DNA of 64,000 nucleotides, from contig NZ_JALIFP010000009.1 in NCBI RefSeq assembly GCF_022867885.1, positions 1 through 64,000 of the forward strand, read 5' to 3'. The first letter of the stretch is position 1. Every line of letters begins with the position of its first letter. The DNA is from Lederbergia sp. NSJ-179 (GTDB lineage: Bacteria; Bacillota; Bacilli; Bacillales; Bacillaceae_C). The position numbers and the translations under genes are program-made. A model generated the notes under the pieces. It was not told the DNA's origin, ran no database searches, and saw only the letters and a program-made list of their open reading frames with translations. Below are positions 45,103 through 53,618 of the stretch, piece after piece.

Positions 45103-46434
45103 ATGACGGATACACAAAAACAAGGGAGTCTTCTTGCCCTACTGCCATTGCTTATATTTGTGTTACTTTTTATCGGTAATGGGCTCATTTCTGGAGACTT
45201 TTCAAATATGCCATTAAATGTAGCTATTATAATTGCAGCAGCGATTGCATTGGTTATGAATAGGAAAGAAACTTTAGTAAATAAATTAGACATCTTTACA
45301 AAGGGGGCAGGCCATCCCAATATCATACTAATGGTTGTAATCTTTATACTAGCCGGTGCCTTTGCGGAAACAGCAAAGGGAATGGGTGCGGTTGACTCTA
45401 CCGTTAACATGGGACTATCCTTTATCCCTGGTAATTTATTAATGGTCGGATTATTTGCTGTTGGCTGTTTTATTTCCATTTCAATGGGGACATCCATGGG
45501 GACAGTGGCTGCTTTGACGCCAATTGGAATGGGAATTGCCGAGCAAACTGGAATATCCATGGCTTTGGCTATGGGAACTGTCATTGGCGGGGCCATGTTT
45601 GGCGATAATTTGTCCATGATTTCAGATACGACCATCGCTGCAGTTCGAACGCAAAAAACAAAGATGAATGACAAATTCAAAACCAACTTTTTTATCATTT
45701 TACCTGGGGCAATTGTGACAGCTGTCATTCTTTGGCTTGTTACAATAGGAAATGAGAGCCATACTCTCGGGGAATATCCTTTCAGTTTCATTAAAGTCCT
45801 TCCTTATATCCTTGTCTTAGTTTCCGCATTGGTAGGGGTTAATGTTGTCATTGTCCTCCTTGGAGGTACAGTTTTTGCAGGGATTATTGGCTTAATCGAT
45901 GGCTCCTATACAACAACTGGATTCATTAAAGCAATCTCTCAAGGAATCATGAATATGGAAGACATCGCCATTGTTTCTATCCTTATTGGTGGGATGATTG
46001 GCATCATTCAACATAATGGAGGGATTGATTGGCTACTAAACTTTGTAACAAGTAAGTTGAGAACAAAAAAAGGAGCAGAATTCGGAATTGCTGGACTGGT
46101 CAGTGTAGCAGATATCGCAACAGCCAACAATACTATTTCAATTATTATGACAGGTCCATTAGCAAAAGACATTGCGGATGAATATAAGATTGATCCAAGA
46201 AAGTCTGCAAGTATACTAGATATTTTCGCGAGTTGCTTTCAAGGAATTGTTCCCTATGGTGGACAAATGCTTGTTGCCTCTGGACTAGCCGCCATTTCTC
46301 CTGTTAGTATTATACCGTACTCATTCTATCCAATGGCACTTGGTATCTGTGGCATTCTTGCCATATTCCTTGATTTTCCAAGGCACCACAAGGCGGGTAC
46401 GAACAATGATGTAAAAACAGAAGGCTCTCTATAA
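45103..46434 (+). CDS. NhaC-superfamily transporter, MetT-like
   Basis: 443 aa with about eleven membrane helices. Repeated GTSMGTVAALTPIGMGIA and GGAMFGDNLSMISDTTIAA match the NhaC antiporter superfamily; the S-box places it with MetT, the predicted sodium-dependent methionine transporter of Gram-positive bacteria. ATG 45103 has AGGAGG upstream and lies 59 bp after the SDR. Substrate could be methionine or a related thioether. Confidence 0.85.
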   Translation: MTDTQKQGSLLALLPLLIFVLLFIGNGLISGDFSNMPLNVAIIIAAAIALVMNRKETLVNKLDIFTKGAGHPNIILMVVIFILAGAFAETAKGMGAVDSTVNMGLSFIPGNLLMVGLFAVGCFISISMGTSMGTVAALTPIGMGIAEQTGISMALAMGTVIGGAMFGDNLSMISDTTIAAVRTQKTKMNDKFKTNFFIILPGAIVTAVILWLVTIGNESHTLGEYPFSFIKVLPYILVLVSALVGVNVVIVLLGGTVFAGIIGLIDGSYTTTGFIKAISQGIMNMEDIAIVSILIGGMIGIIQHNGGIDWLLNFVTSKLRTKKGAEFGIAGLVSVADIATANNTISIIMTGPLAKDIADEYKIDPRKSASILDIFASCFQGIVPYGGQMLVASGLAAISPVSIIPYSFYPMALGICGILAIFLDFPRHHKAGTNNDVKTEGSL

Positions 46435-46512
46435 AAGTAGAGTGAATACGTAAAATTACTCGTACTAGACAAAATTATGAATGATTAGAGTGAAATGATC
46501 ATGGTCCAAAAA

Positions 46513-46730
46513 ATGAACATTGAAAGTTTTAACTTTGATCATACAAAGTAAAGACACCTCATTTTCGCCTAGCAGGTGTAACAGAAGGCGAAAATGGGGA
46601 TGTCATTCATATAAATATGATCTTCGCGTTTCAAACAACCGAATCAAGCGCATATGGACATGCCAGCACTTTATTCACTAGAACACTTAATGGCAGAATT
46701 CCGTAATCACCATAACCCAAAGTCTATCGC
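46513..46730 (+). pseudogene. luxS: decayed luxS (S-ribosylhomocysteine lyase)
   Basis: The start MNIESFNFDHTK matches the LuxS N terminus, then a TAA interrupts. In shifted frames the text continues RLAGVTEGENGDVIH and [18 protein letters not shown], the last carrying the LuxS H-x-x-E-H-like zinc motif (SLEHL). At least two frameshifts and stops, and the C-terminal half is gone. In the 46735-46872 remainder no clear gene is seen, though a 38-codon frame from GTG near 46738 stays open. Confidence 0.85.
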
Positions 46731-46872
46731 AATTCAGCCGTGAATAGTCCCGTTGTTTGGTATTCCAACAAAAGAGGTTTTAAAGCGCGTAAGAGAGAGC
46801 AATATATGATGGATGGCATAAAGAATTTAAAAAGCGCAAAACGACGATTTGATTAAAAGGAGAATCATTCAT

Positions 46873-47466
46873 ATGGAAAAAGAAAAATATCAATCTGAAG
46901 ATATAGCACGATTTGCAAAAAGAGTGGAATTCCTTGAAGATCCTGCAAAAAGAGGTGATATATCGCCAGAAGAACTACTAAAAATACTTCCTATAAAAAA
47001 AGCGGATCACATTTTAGATTTAGGTGCAGGAACAGGCTACTTTACCATTCCAACCGCTAAAACAGTGGAAGAAGGGGCCGTTTTTGCATTAGATATCGAT
47101 CCTAATATGTTAGAGGTGATTCGTTCCAAGGCAAAAAAGGAAAATATAACAAATATTAAAACTCTAGAAGGTAGTGTGGATGATATCCCGTTATCCGACA
47201 ATTCAATGGACTTTGTACTTGTTTCCTTAGTTCTCCACGAGTTGAAGCCTTTATTATCTGCTTCACTTCGGGAAATGAAACGTGTGCTGAAACCTGGTGG
47301 AACTTTCGTATGTATGGAATTTGAAGCGGAAGAAACTCCCACTCATCCCCATCCTAGAATTTCCTCCTCCCAGATGGAACAAAAAGTCACGAAAGCAGGG
47401 CTAAAAGTAATACAGAAGTTATTTCCAACAGATAAAACATATATCATCATAGCTGAGAAAAAGTAA
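46873..47466 (+). CDS. class I SAM-dependent methyltransferase
   Basis: 197 aa. Motif I is ILDLGAGTGYF, followed by the acidic ALDIDP, GSVDDIPLSDNSMDFVLVS and LKPGGTFVCMEFE, the Methyltransf_11 pattern. Substrate unknown; UbiE-like length and motif suggest a small molecule. ATG 46873 has AAGGAG 9 nt upstream. Confidence 0.88.
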   Translation: MEKEKYQSEDIARFAKRVEFLEDPAKRGDISPEELLKILPIKKADHILDLGAGTGYFTIPTAKTVEEGAVFALDIDPNMLEVIRSKAKKENITNIKTLEGSVDDIPLSDNSMDFVLVSLVLHELKPLLSASLREMKRVLKPGGTFVCMEFEAEETPTHPHPRISSSQMEQKVTKAGLKVIQKLFPTDKTYIIIAEKK

Positions 47467-47483
47467 ACGGGTATTTTTGTTAG

Positions 47484-47666
47484 AGGCGGGCGCGCCACAC
47501 CCAATTTCTAAAACAGCGCTTTGTTACGGAATCGCAATTGCTCCAATCTGAAGATCACGACCGGGTCGGTCAAAACATTCAATACTCTCCATTGACCAAG
47601 CAGACACTACAGCGTGTATGTACCAAACAAATCATTTTCCTTCTTCGAGAATACAAATGTAAGTAA
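47484..47666 (+). pseudogene. possible coding remnant downstream of the methyltransferase
   Basis: A 60-codon frame without a start, reading APHTQFLKQRFVTESQLLQS then GQNIQYSPLTKQTLQRV and ending at TAA 47666. Composition is protein-like, but no start or ribosome site is present and the family is unknown. Low confidence. Confidence 0.2.
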
Positions 47667-47705
47667 ACTTTCAATTCCATTACTATTAGAATTCAGAACA
47701 CAATG

Positions 47706-48788
47706 TTACCATCTTCTCGCTTGATTCTTCACAATATCATTCACTTGGACTAGTATTTCTGAAATCAACTCACTTGCGGATTGATGTTTACTTGAACGTG
47801 GATTTTGACCACACCATAAAGACATCCATTCAGGTCGATTTTGTTTGGCTGCTTCACTTCTAATTTGCTTTGTTAAAGCGTTTTGAAGTGGGTATTTCGG
47901 CAGTTCCTTTTCGTGTTTCGCCATTTTTGTAATGAAGTCGTTTTGGACGCCCCTTGCCGGTTTACCGCTAAATGCCGAGGTCACCACCAGTTGTTCCTCA
48001 TGGCTGGTCAAAATCGCTTCTTTGTGCTGAACATTTGCTCCACTCTCCACACTTGTGACAAACGCCGTTCCCATCTGGACAGCTTCCGCCCCTAGTACCA
48101 TGGCCGCCAAAACCCCTCTGCCATCCATGATTCCACCTGCGGCAATCACAGGTATATCGACATGATCTACCGTTTGCGGGATAAGTGCCATCGTTCCGAT
48201 CATCGCTTCTTCAAAAGATCCCATAAAAGTACCACGATGTCCCCCAGCTTCACTGCCTTGCACAACCACCATATCCATTCCATGTTCTTCATTGGCCATC
48301 GCTTCTTTTACCGTTGTAGCGGTACCAATTACCACAGTATTTCTCTTTTTTAACTTCTGAACTGTTTCCTTTGGAGGGATTCCAAATGTAAAACTGCATA
48401 TAGGTACTTGCTCTTCCATCATAATTTCTATTTGTTTTTCAAAAAAGGAAGCACTCGGTTTCTGTACCTCAGGCTTTTCCGATAGGTTTAATTCCTCCCG
48501 AAAAGGTCTGAGCCATTCGTTTGCTTTTTCAATCACATCTTCAGAGATATCCGGTAATTCCGGGACAAATAGATTCACACCAAACGGTTGATCTGTAAGC
48601 TGCTTAATCTTCCGAATGCTTTCTTGCGTTTGTTCGGGACTCATATATCCCGCACCAAGCGTTCCAAGAGCACCCGCATTGGAAACAGCAGCTACAAGTT
48701 CAGGGGTTGTCACACCTCCTGCCATTCCTGCTTGTATGATCGGGTATTTAATATTCAAAGCTTGTGTTATTCTACTTTCATACCACAT
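47706..48788 (-). CDS. nitronate monooxygenase (2-nitropropane dioxygenase family)
   Basis: 360 aa FMN enzyme that oxidises alkyl nitronates such as propionate 3-nitronate. TIM-barrel marks: YPIIQAGMAGGVTTPELVAAVSNAGALG at the front, VVVQGSEAGGHRG, IPVIAAGGIMDGRGVLAAMVLGAEAVQMGTAF for the phosphate site and SAFSGKPARG. AAGGAGAGG precedes the ATG. Monocistronic. Confidence 0.92.
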   Translation of the reverse strand: MWYESRITQALNIKYPIIQAGMAGGVTTPELVAAVSNAGALGTLGAGYMSPEQTQESIRKIKQLTDQPFGVNLFVPELPDISEDVIEKANEWLRPFREELNLSEKPEVQKPSASFFEKQIEIMMEEQVPICSFTFGIPPKETVQKLKKRNTVVIGTATTVKEAMANEEHGMDMVVVQGSEAGGHRGTFMGSFEEAMIGTMALIPQTVDHVDIPVIAAGGIMDGRGVLAAMVLGAEAVQMGTAFVTSVESGANVQHKEAILTSHEEQLVVTSAFSGKPARGVQNDFITKMAKHEKELPKYPLQNALTKQIRSEAAKQNRPEWMSLWCGQNPRSSKHQSASELISEILVQVNDIVKNQARRW

Positions 48789-49019
48789 CGTGACCTCTCC
48801 TTATAGTAGGTATCTTCAGATGACAGACTTGTTATTTGTTCGAATCTTTTCATCCATCCCCCACACCTCACAAATAATTTCCGGTATTTTCTTTCTTATA
48901 GTCTAGCATATACTCGGTCTCCTCAAAACTAGGCGGAAATTTAAGTAGACTATCATTATATGTATTGTCATTGTATTTGACCAATCCTCTACTTGGTGAA
49001 AGGGATTTTAGATTATAGA
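48789..49019. other. intergenic, no gene seen
   Basis: Upstream region of the nitronate monooxygenase gene. No frame with a ribosome site and no strong hairpin. Confidence 0.35.
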
Positions 49020-49213
49020 TTGGATTAGATAAGATGCGGTTTCACTTTTTAACGATCGGGTTTCAAAAAGGAGCTTAAGCAAAATCAGGTGACATACACA
49101 AATTTATTTTGCTTGTATGTCCCTGATTTTTGAGAAAAAATCGGTGCACATAAGGGAGTATTTGGACACTATTACTATTCGACTGAAATACATATTTATT
49201 TGCTTCGGCGGTT
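49020..49213 (+). repeat. dispersed repeat shared with 59104-59280, copy A
   Basis: Both copies contain GATTAGAT, GGTTTCACTTTTTAAC, GGGTTTCAAAAAGGA and ATAAGGGAGT..TTGGACACTA in the same order and orientation. In the plus direction each encodes a short related peptide (here MSLIFEKK..IREYLDTITIRLKYI). They look like ends of a lost mobile element or fragments of one duplicated gene. Confidence 0.7.
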
Positions 49214-49344
49214 GTTGCCAAATTTCAAAACTAGCAACTAAAAATACATACAGGGCAACTTTTTTCATCAGGAATAGAATGGAATTTTTACAAAAAGCCA
49301 TTATGAAATTGACTCACTTAACCATCATTTAAGAATGTAAGTCA

Positions 49345-50658
49345 CTAATCCATTTTCGCCTTTTCCTCTTTAATTTTTATTTCTACCTCCTCTTGTAGCT
49401 TTCTCAAAAAGGTGGCGGCATCATCTTCCGACTCAGCAAATTCCTCTAATTTGTAGTCGACAATACGATCCCATCGACTTTGTCGTTTCAACTCAGCTGG
49501 CGTCAATTCATAGAAAGCATCAATATTTTTTCCTTCGTAGATAGGAACATCAGCGCCTGTTTGCTCAAATACCTCTTTATCCATTAAAACGGTACCGCTT
49601 GACATTGTTCGCGATATATTTAGTTGGTTTTCTTTTGATACGTATTCTTTTAAAACCGCAAATGCTTCTTCAACATGTTTGCTATCCTTCATAATAATCA
49701 TTGGTGTTGTCGTTAAATAAGGATGGGTACCAGGCAATTCGGGCCATGTCGGTATTGGGGCGATATCAATGCTATCTTTTTTGTCTTCGACATCGCTCCA
49801 CATAAGTGTTTGATGATATCCAACCTTCATGGCTGCAAACCCTTGCGCAAACCAATCACCGTCTACACCTACATCATACAAGCCCGGTATATTATAGTAT
49901 CTTTCCATTAAATCATAATATTTTTTAAACGCTGGTTCCTTAAGCAATAAGACTTCATCTGTATCTGGATCAACTGGATTAACCGCCCATTGATCCAATG
50001 GAGCCGTCGCTAAATCTATGAGTAAGCCTGTGTAGTTTTGCCCATTTCTTTCCCCAGTCATTTTCTTGCCAAGTTCAATTGCTTCCTCCCAGGTCATTTC
50101 TCCAGTTGGATACTCCATACCAAAGAGATCAAAGACATCTTTATTATAGAATAATACCTTGTATCCCACACCATCCGGTAGTCCAATCAAACTTCCTTCC
50201 GGGTCAAAAGAGCGCGCATATGAAATGAGCGACGGATTAATATCATCAAGATTTAAATCACTTTTAGAAATAAGCTCTTCAATAGGGTAAACTAAATCAG
50301 CCTCTAATAATTCCCTATTCGTGTCAAAGTTAGCGCTATAAATAATATCCGGAACAGTGCCAGAAGCAAACATTTCTTCCAATTCAGTCCAAGTTTGAAA
50401 AAAAGGAACCATTTCAAGCTTCACATTTCCAAGTTTTTCTTCGATTGCACCGAACCTTGATTCAAAGAAATCTTCATCCTTATCAAAGGCTACTGTAATC
50501 GTTACCTTTTCTGATTCGTTTTTTTCAGTTGCTTGAGATGTGTTCCCGCCTTCTTTTTGTTCCTCATTACCTGTATTTGCGGAACAAGCTGATAATAACA
50601 GCAACATGATTCCAGAATACATCCATAAGCGTATACTCCTTTTATCAAAAATGTACAT
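49345..50658 (-). CDS. extracellular solute-binding lipoprotein, sugar-type
   Basis: 437 aa with a lipoprotein signal (lipobox LLSAC, Cys about residue 25) and an SBP_bac_1 domain (VTIAFDKDEDFFESRF, NWAVNPVDPDT-like region, then AFAVLKEYVSKENQ). Such proteins capture sugars or oligosaccharides for ABC importers, but no permease or ATPase gene is adjacent here. It ends with a charged helical tail. AAGGATAAGG precedes the ATG. A palindrome and a cre-like site lie upstream at 50821-50858. Confidence 0.88.
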   Translation of the reverse strand: MYIFDKRSIRLWMYSGIMLLLLSACSANTGNEEQKEGGNTSQATEKNESEKVTITVAFDKDEDFFESRFGAIEEKLGNVKLEMVPFFQTWTELEEMFASGTVPDIIYSANFDTNRELLEADLVYPIEELISKSDLNLDDINPSLISYARSFDPEGSLIGLPDGVGYKVLFYNKDVFDLFGMEYPTGEMTWEEAIELGKKMTGERNGQNYTGLLIDLATAPLDQWAVNPVDPDTDEVLLLKEPAFKKYYDLMERYYNIPGLYDVGVDGDWFAQGFAAMKVGYHQTLMWSDVEDKKDSIDIAPIPTWPELPGTHPYLTTTPMIIMKDSKHVEEAFAVLKEYVSKENQLNISRTMSSGTVLMDKEVFEQTGADVPIYEGKNIDAFYELTPAELKRQSRWDRIVDYKLEEFAESEDDAATFLRKLQEEVEIKIKEEKAKMD

Positions 50659-50696
50659 ATCCTTATCCTTCCCTTCGTTTTGCTAGAATGTCGTTA

Positions 50697-50782
50697 AGAA
50701 AAGCGCAAGACGCCTTGGGTGTAAGGATAAACGGCTAAAGGCGCGCCGGCCTCTCGCAACGCCGTTTTGACCTACGTCCTCT
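50697..50782. repeat. dispersed GC-rich palindromic repeat, partial copy
   Basis: AAAAGCGCAAGACGCC at the start and AACGGCTAAAGGCGC..CAACGCCGTT in the middle match the copy at 17200. The 3' half of the element is missing. It lies between the binding-lipoprotein gene and its upstream palindrome. Confidence 0.7.
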
Positions 50783-50820
50783 TAATACATCTGTTACATC
50801 CACTCCCTCCTTCCTATTAT

Positions 50821-50858
50821 TGTAAAACGCTTACACAAATATATTTTAATATTTGTGT
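50821..50858 (-). promoter_or_regulatory. cre-like site and perfect 10-bp inverted repeat
   Basis: TGTAAAACGCTTACA (50821-50835) resembles a catabolite-responsive element, but has one base too many on its left side. It runs into ACACAAATAT, 6 nt, ATATTTGTGT (50833-50858), a perfect inverted repeat. Upstream of a sugar-type binding protein, CcpA or a dedicated regulator could act here. Confidence 0.45.
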
Positions 50859-51034
50859 GATTGCAATCCACTTGGGATAAAACAGGAGTAAATAACTATA
50901 AATCCGAACGTTTTTATGCAAAAGTACCTAAAGGCCACCGTTCTCATTTGTTTTCTCAATTTCTTTAACAACTATTCCCGAAAAAATATTCCGATAACAC
51001 CGAGGACCAGTCCAATCACAGGTAGTACAATAAT

Positions 51035-51077
51035 AAAGGGATCAAGATTGTTTCATGTCAACAATCTTGATCCCTTT
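51035..51077. terminator. perfect 18-bp hairpin
   Basis: AAAGGGATCAAGATTGTT, 7 nt, AACAATCTTGATCCCTTT. A T run is weak on both strands, so it may be a terminator or part of a small element. On its minus side a hydrophobic 24-residue frame (IVLPVIGLVLGVIGIFF) suggests a small membrane-protein remnant. The rest of 50859-51193 shows nothing else. Confidence 0.55.
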
Positions 51078-51193
51078 CCAACGAAATGCTCAGTTTTTAA
51101 AAACTGCCCCTTACCTTCCTAATGAGACCAGAATAGAAGTTGACCAAGGTCGAGACAGACTTCAAAAACATTGTGTTTAAATACAAGCAATAC

Positions 51194-51622
51194 TTAACTT
51201 GCAAGATATGCGGGAAAGTTCTCTTTCACAATTTTTTCCCAACCATCTTCCATATGCCACAAATGGCCGTGTGTGGTTGGCCAAATTCAGTTACTCCCTC
51301 AGCATTCCAGCCCGAATAGATGAGAGTAAACTCCGTTTTCTCCTCTGCTAACTGTTGCAATTCGAATGATATAATGCCAATCCTTCCTCCAATCAAAACC
51401 GACACGATTACGGGGGACAAGCTCTGTTACTTTGCAAGGGGAATCCCCATATGGACCAGCGTGAAGCACAAATTCCTTTCCTAAGGTAGGCTCAAAAGTG
51501 CTCGGCATCCACCATTCAACAATGCCGTCAGACGTTGAAACAGCCTCCCATACCTGTTCAATCGGAGCATCCACAATAATCGTTTTACGAATTACAGGTA
51601 ATGTTTCTTGGTTTTCCATCAT
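51194..51622 (-). pseudogene. SRPBCC/AHSA1-family gene with two frameshifts
   Basis: ATG 51622 follows AGGAGG at 7 nt. The reading IRKTIIVDAPIEQVWEAVSTSDGIVEWWMPS is the AHSA1 opening. After FDWRKDWH the frame slips; the next frame gives SFELQQLAEEKTEFTLIYSG and EFGQPHTAI, then slips again to EDGWEKIVKENFPAYLAS ending at TAA 51194. The restored protein would be about 142 aa. Function of the family: hydrophobic ligand binding. Confidence 0.8.
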
Positions 51623-51732
51623 GTTATGACCTCCTATGTTCAAGCTAGACATCCTTATTTTTTCTTACCTTCTGTTCAAAATACGTATCATTCTCCTACA
51701 TTCATCCATAAGCTAACAAGGGGGTGTTGAAC

Positions 51733-52519
51733 ATGTTTTTGCGAAGTCAAATGGATGATCAAAGATTTTTCCGGCCATCTTGCTTGCCTGCATTAAATGA
51801 ACGATTTATAAATTATGATTTTTTCGATCCTTATTATGAAAAAACACATGAGCAAATTGAAGTTCCCACAGAATGGACTAGGTCGCCCGAGGATACCCTA
51901 TCTTCGTGAGGCAGCAAGCACAGAAGCAAGAAGCTGCGGAACTATCGGAAATGGCCATATTCCCTATTCACTTGCCTACAATTTTTTATCTAAGGCTTAT
52001 CAAAAAAATTTAAGTTATAAAAAATATGTTCATTCATTTGCAGGAGTGGGGCATCTGAATTTAATAAAGCTTTGCAGGGTTCCAGGAGAAAAACAGGATA
52101 TTAAGTTTTTCTATGAAATTGAAACGATTGAGACTTTTGCGGGAAAGAGTGCTGAATACTTCGGCTATTCTTACGGTTTTATTAGTCTTGTTTACGAACA
52201 AACAGGTTATCGGATTGCAGATATTCAGCAAATAACTGAGGATTTCCTTTGTGCACCATACCACGGCTGGGATCATGATGGGGAATCGATTATCGATGTA
52301 AAATACGGTGGTTGGTGCAAATTAGTGCAAAAGCGATACCCAACGATCAAAAATAGCTATCTTAAAAGTATTTACTTTCTTGGGAATGATGGGGCTGATT
52401 ATTGTTTTATATTCATCACATTAACGAATGGAACGGACATAGAAATCGCTCAATTTCGTAGAGAAGGCGCTGATAAATGGAAAAAGGTGAATATAAAGCC
52501 TGAAGAACAATGCACATAA
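51733..52519 (+). pseudogene. conserved gene of unknown function, frameshifted
   Basis: ATG 51733 has AAGGGGGTG upstream and encodes MFLRSQMDDQRFFRPSCLPA to a TGA at 51907. The remaining 200 codons lie in another frame and end at 52519 (YKKYVHSFAGVGHLNLIKL, FAGKSAEYFGYSYG, CAPYHGWDHDGESIIDVKYGGW, FIFITLTNGTDIEIAQFRR). Around 51900-52000 a third frame also reads plausibly (QQAQKQEAAELSEMAIFPI), so two indels are likely. I do not recognise the family. Confidence 0.6.
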
Positions 52520-52600
52520 AGAAACAGGTATCTTACCAATGTTCAACACCATTCTCCCCCACATCGTGTGGGCTACATACAAACTTCAAGACAAAACAAA

Positions 52601-52649
52601 AAGAGGCCAAGAAAAACCTTTTTTGATAACTAGGTCTTTCTCGCCTCAC
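52601..52649 (-). terminator. terminator of the yhfK-like gene
   Basis: GAGGC-AAGAAA-CCT pairs with AGG-TTTCT-GCCTC around a 12-nt loop, with small bulges; it lies 16 nt past the stop in the minus direction, and T-rich sequence follows. Confidence 0.6.
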
Positions 52650-52664
52650 ATACCTTTTATGCCA

Positions 52665-53309
52665 CTATAATGATTTTAATGCCTCTTCAATTGGTGTTTC
52701 TCCACCAATCATATCAAAGGCTTTTCCAATTGTATGATTATTCTCCAGTGAAGCAATAATGGTTGATGCAACATCCTCGCGGGAAATTTGTCCACGTTCA
52801 AGATCAATCGCCACTTTTACCTTGCCAGTTCCGGGATCATTCGTCAGTCCTCCTGGACGAATAATTGTATAATCAAGACCACTTCTCTCTAACCAAACAT
52901 CGGCATAATGTTTGGCCGCACTATAGTACGGTACAGCACCCATCCATTTATCACGGTGATGAACACCAATCGCACTCACAATCACAAAACGTTTTACTTC
53001 AGCTTGTTTAGCTGCCTCCATGGCTTTGATGGCCCCGTCTAAATCAATCATCATGGTTTTATCAGCTCCTGTATGACCTCCGGAGCCAGCTGTAAATACA
53101 ATCGCATCCGCATCCTTTGCTGCATTGGCGATATCATTGATACTTCCTTCTAGATCAACAAGGGCTGTATTGACTCCTTGTTTTTCAAATTCTGCCTTTT
53201 GCTCTTCTTTTCGAACCATTGCAATGGCATTATGCTCACTAGATTCATGTAGCTTCCTCACAACGTGTTGGCCTATTTGGCCATTTGCTCCTATGATCAG
53301 TACGTTCAC
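52665..53309 (-). CDS. yhfK: NAD(P)-binding protein, YhfK-like atypical SDR
   Basis: 214 aa. VNVLIIGANGQIGQHVVRKL is the dinucleotide loop (G-x-x-G-x-x-G); AMVRKEEQKAEFEKQGV, FTAGSGGHTGADKT, YYSAAKHYADVWLERSGLDYTIIRPGGL follow B. subtilis YhfK closely. GTG 53309 is chosen, with AAAGGAAGAG upstream; the longer frame crosses this ribosome site. Such proteins are probable NAD(P)H sensors or reductases; the precise role is unknown. Confidence 0.85.
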   Translation of the reverse strand: MNVLIIGANGQIGQHVVRKLHESSEHNAIAMVRKEEQKAEFEKQGVNTALVDLEGSINDIANAAKDADAIVFTAGSGGHTGADKTMMIDLDGAIKAMEAAKQAEVKRFVIVSAIGVHHRDKWMGAVPYYSAAKHYADVWLERSGLDYTIIRPGGLTNDPGTGKVKVAIDLERGQISREDVASTIIASLENNHTIGKAFDMIGGETPIEEALKSL

Positions 53310-53618
53310 GATATCTCTTCCTTTCTTTATTGGATTTTCCACTTACTACTAATGTCTATACATACACTTTACAATCTAAAGTAGCCTCTAAGTCAATCAA
53401 TATGATTTCTTACCACTTTTTTCTTTAGAATAAGGGAAAACCAAGAAAATCTAAAGTTCCCTTTACATTTTCTTGTTTTTTTACTTAAACAAGGTTTCCG
53501 TATGACTATCAGATTTAGTGTAAGCTTTTCATGACTTCAAGTTCATCTGTGATACGTTGGGTGGCTATGATGGCTTGAAAAGATATTGATAAAAACGTGT
53601 ATAAGTGATCTACGCACT
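53310..53618. other. intergenic between yhfK-like and fic genes
   Basis: Contains an AAGAAAAT..ATTTTCTT stem followed by G and seven T (about 53444-53486), which could stop plus-strand transcripts. No gene seen. A stretch before the fic stop (about 53585-53618) is shared with the second fic copy. Confidence 0.4.

Noticed and set aside
45096-45791. 231-codon minus-strand frame
   Set aside because: Antisense to the NhaC/MetT-type transporter; rich in Pro/Ile from the reverse of membrane codons.
49104-49332. Two overlapping short frames near 49.2 kb as genes
   Set aside because: They lie in the dispersed repeat shared with 59.1 kb; neither has a ribosome site.
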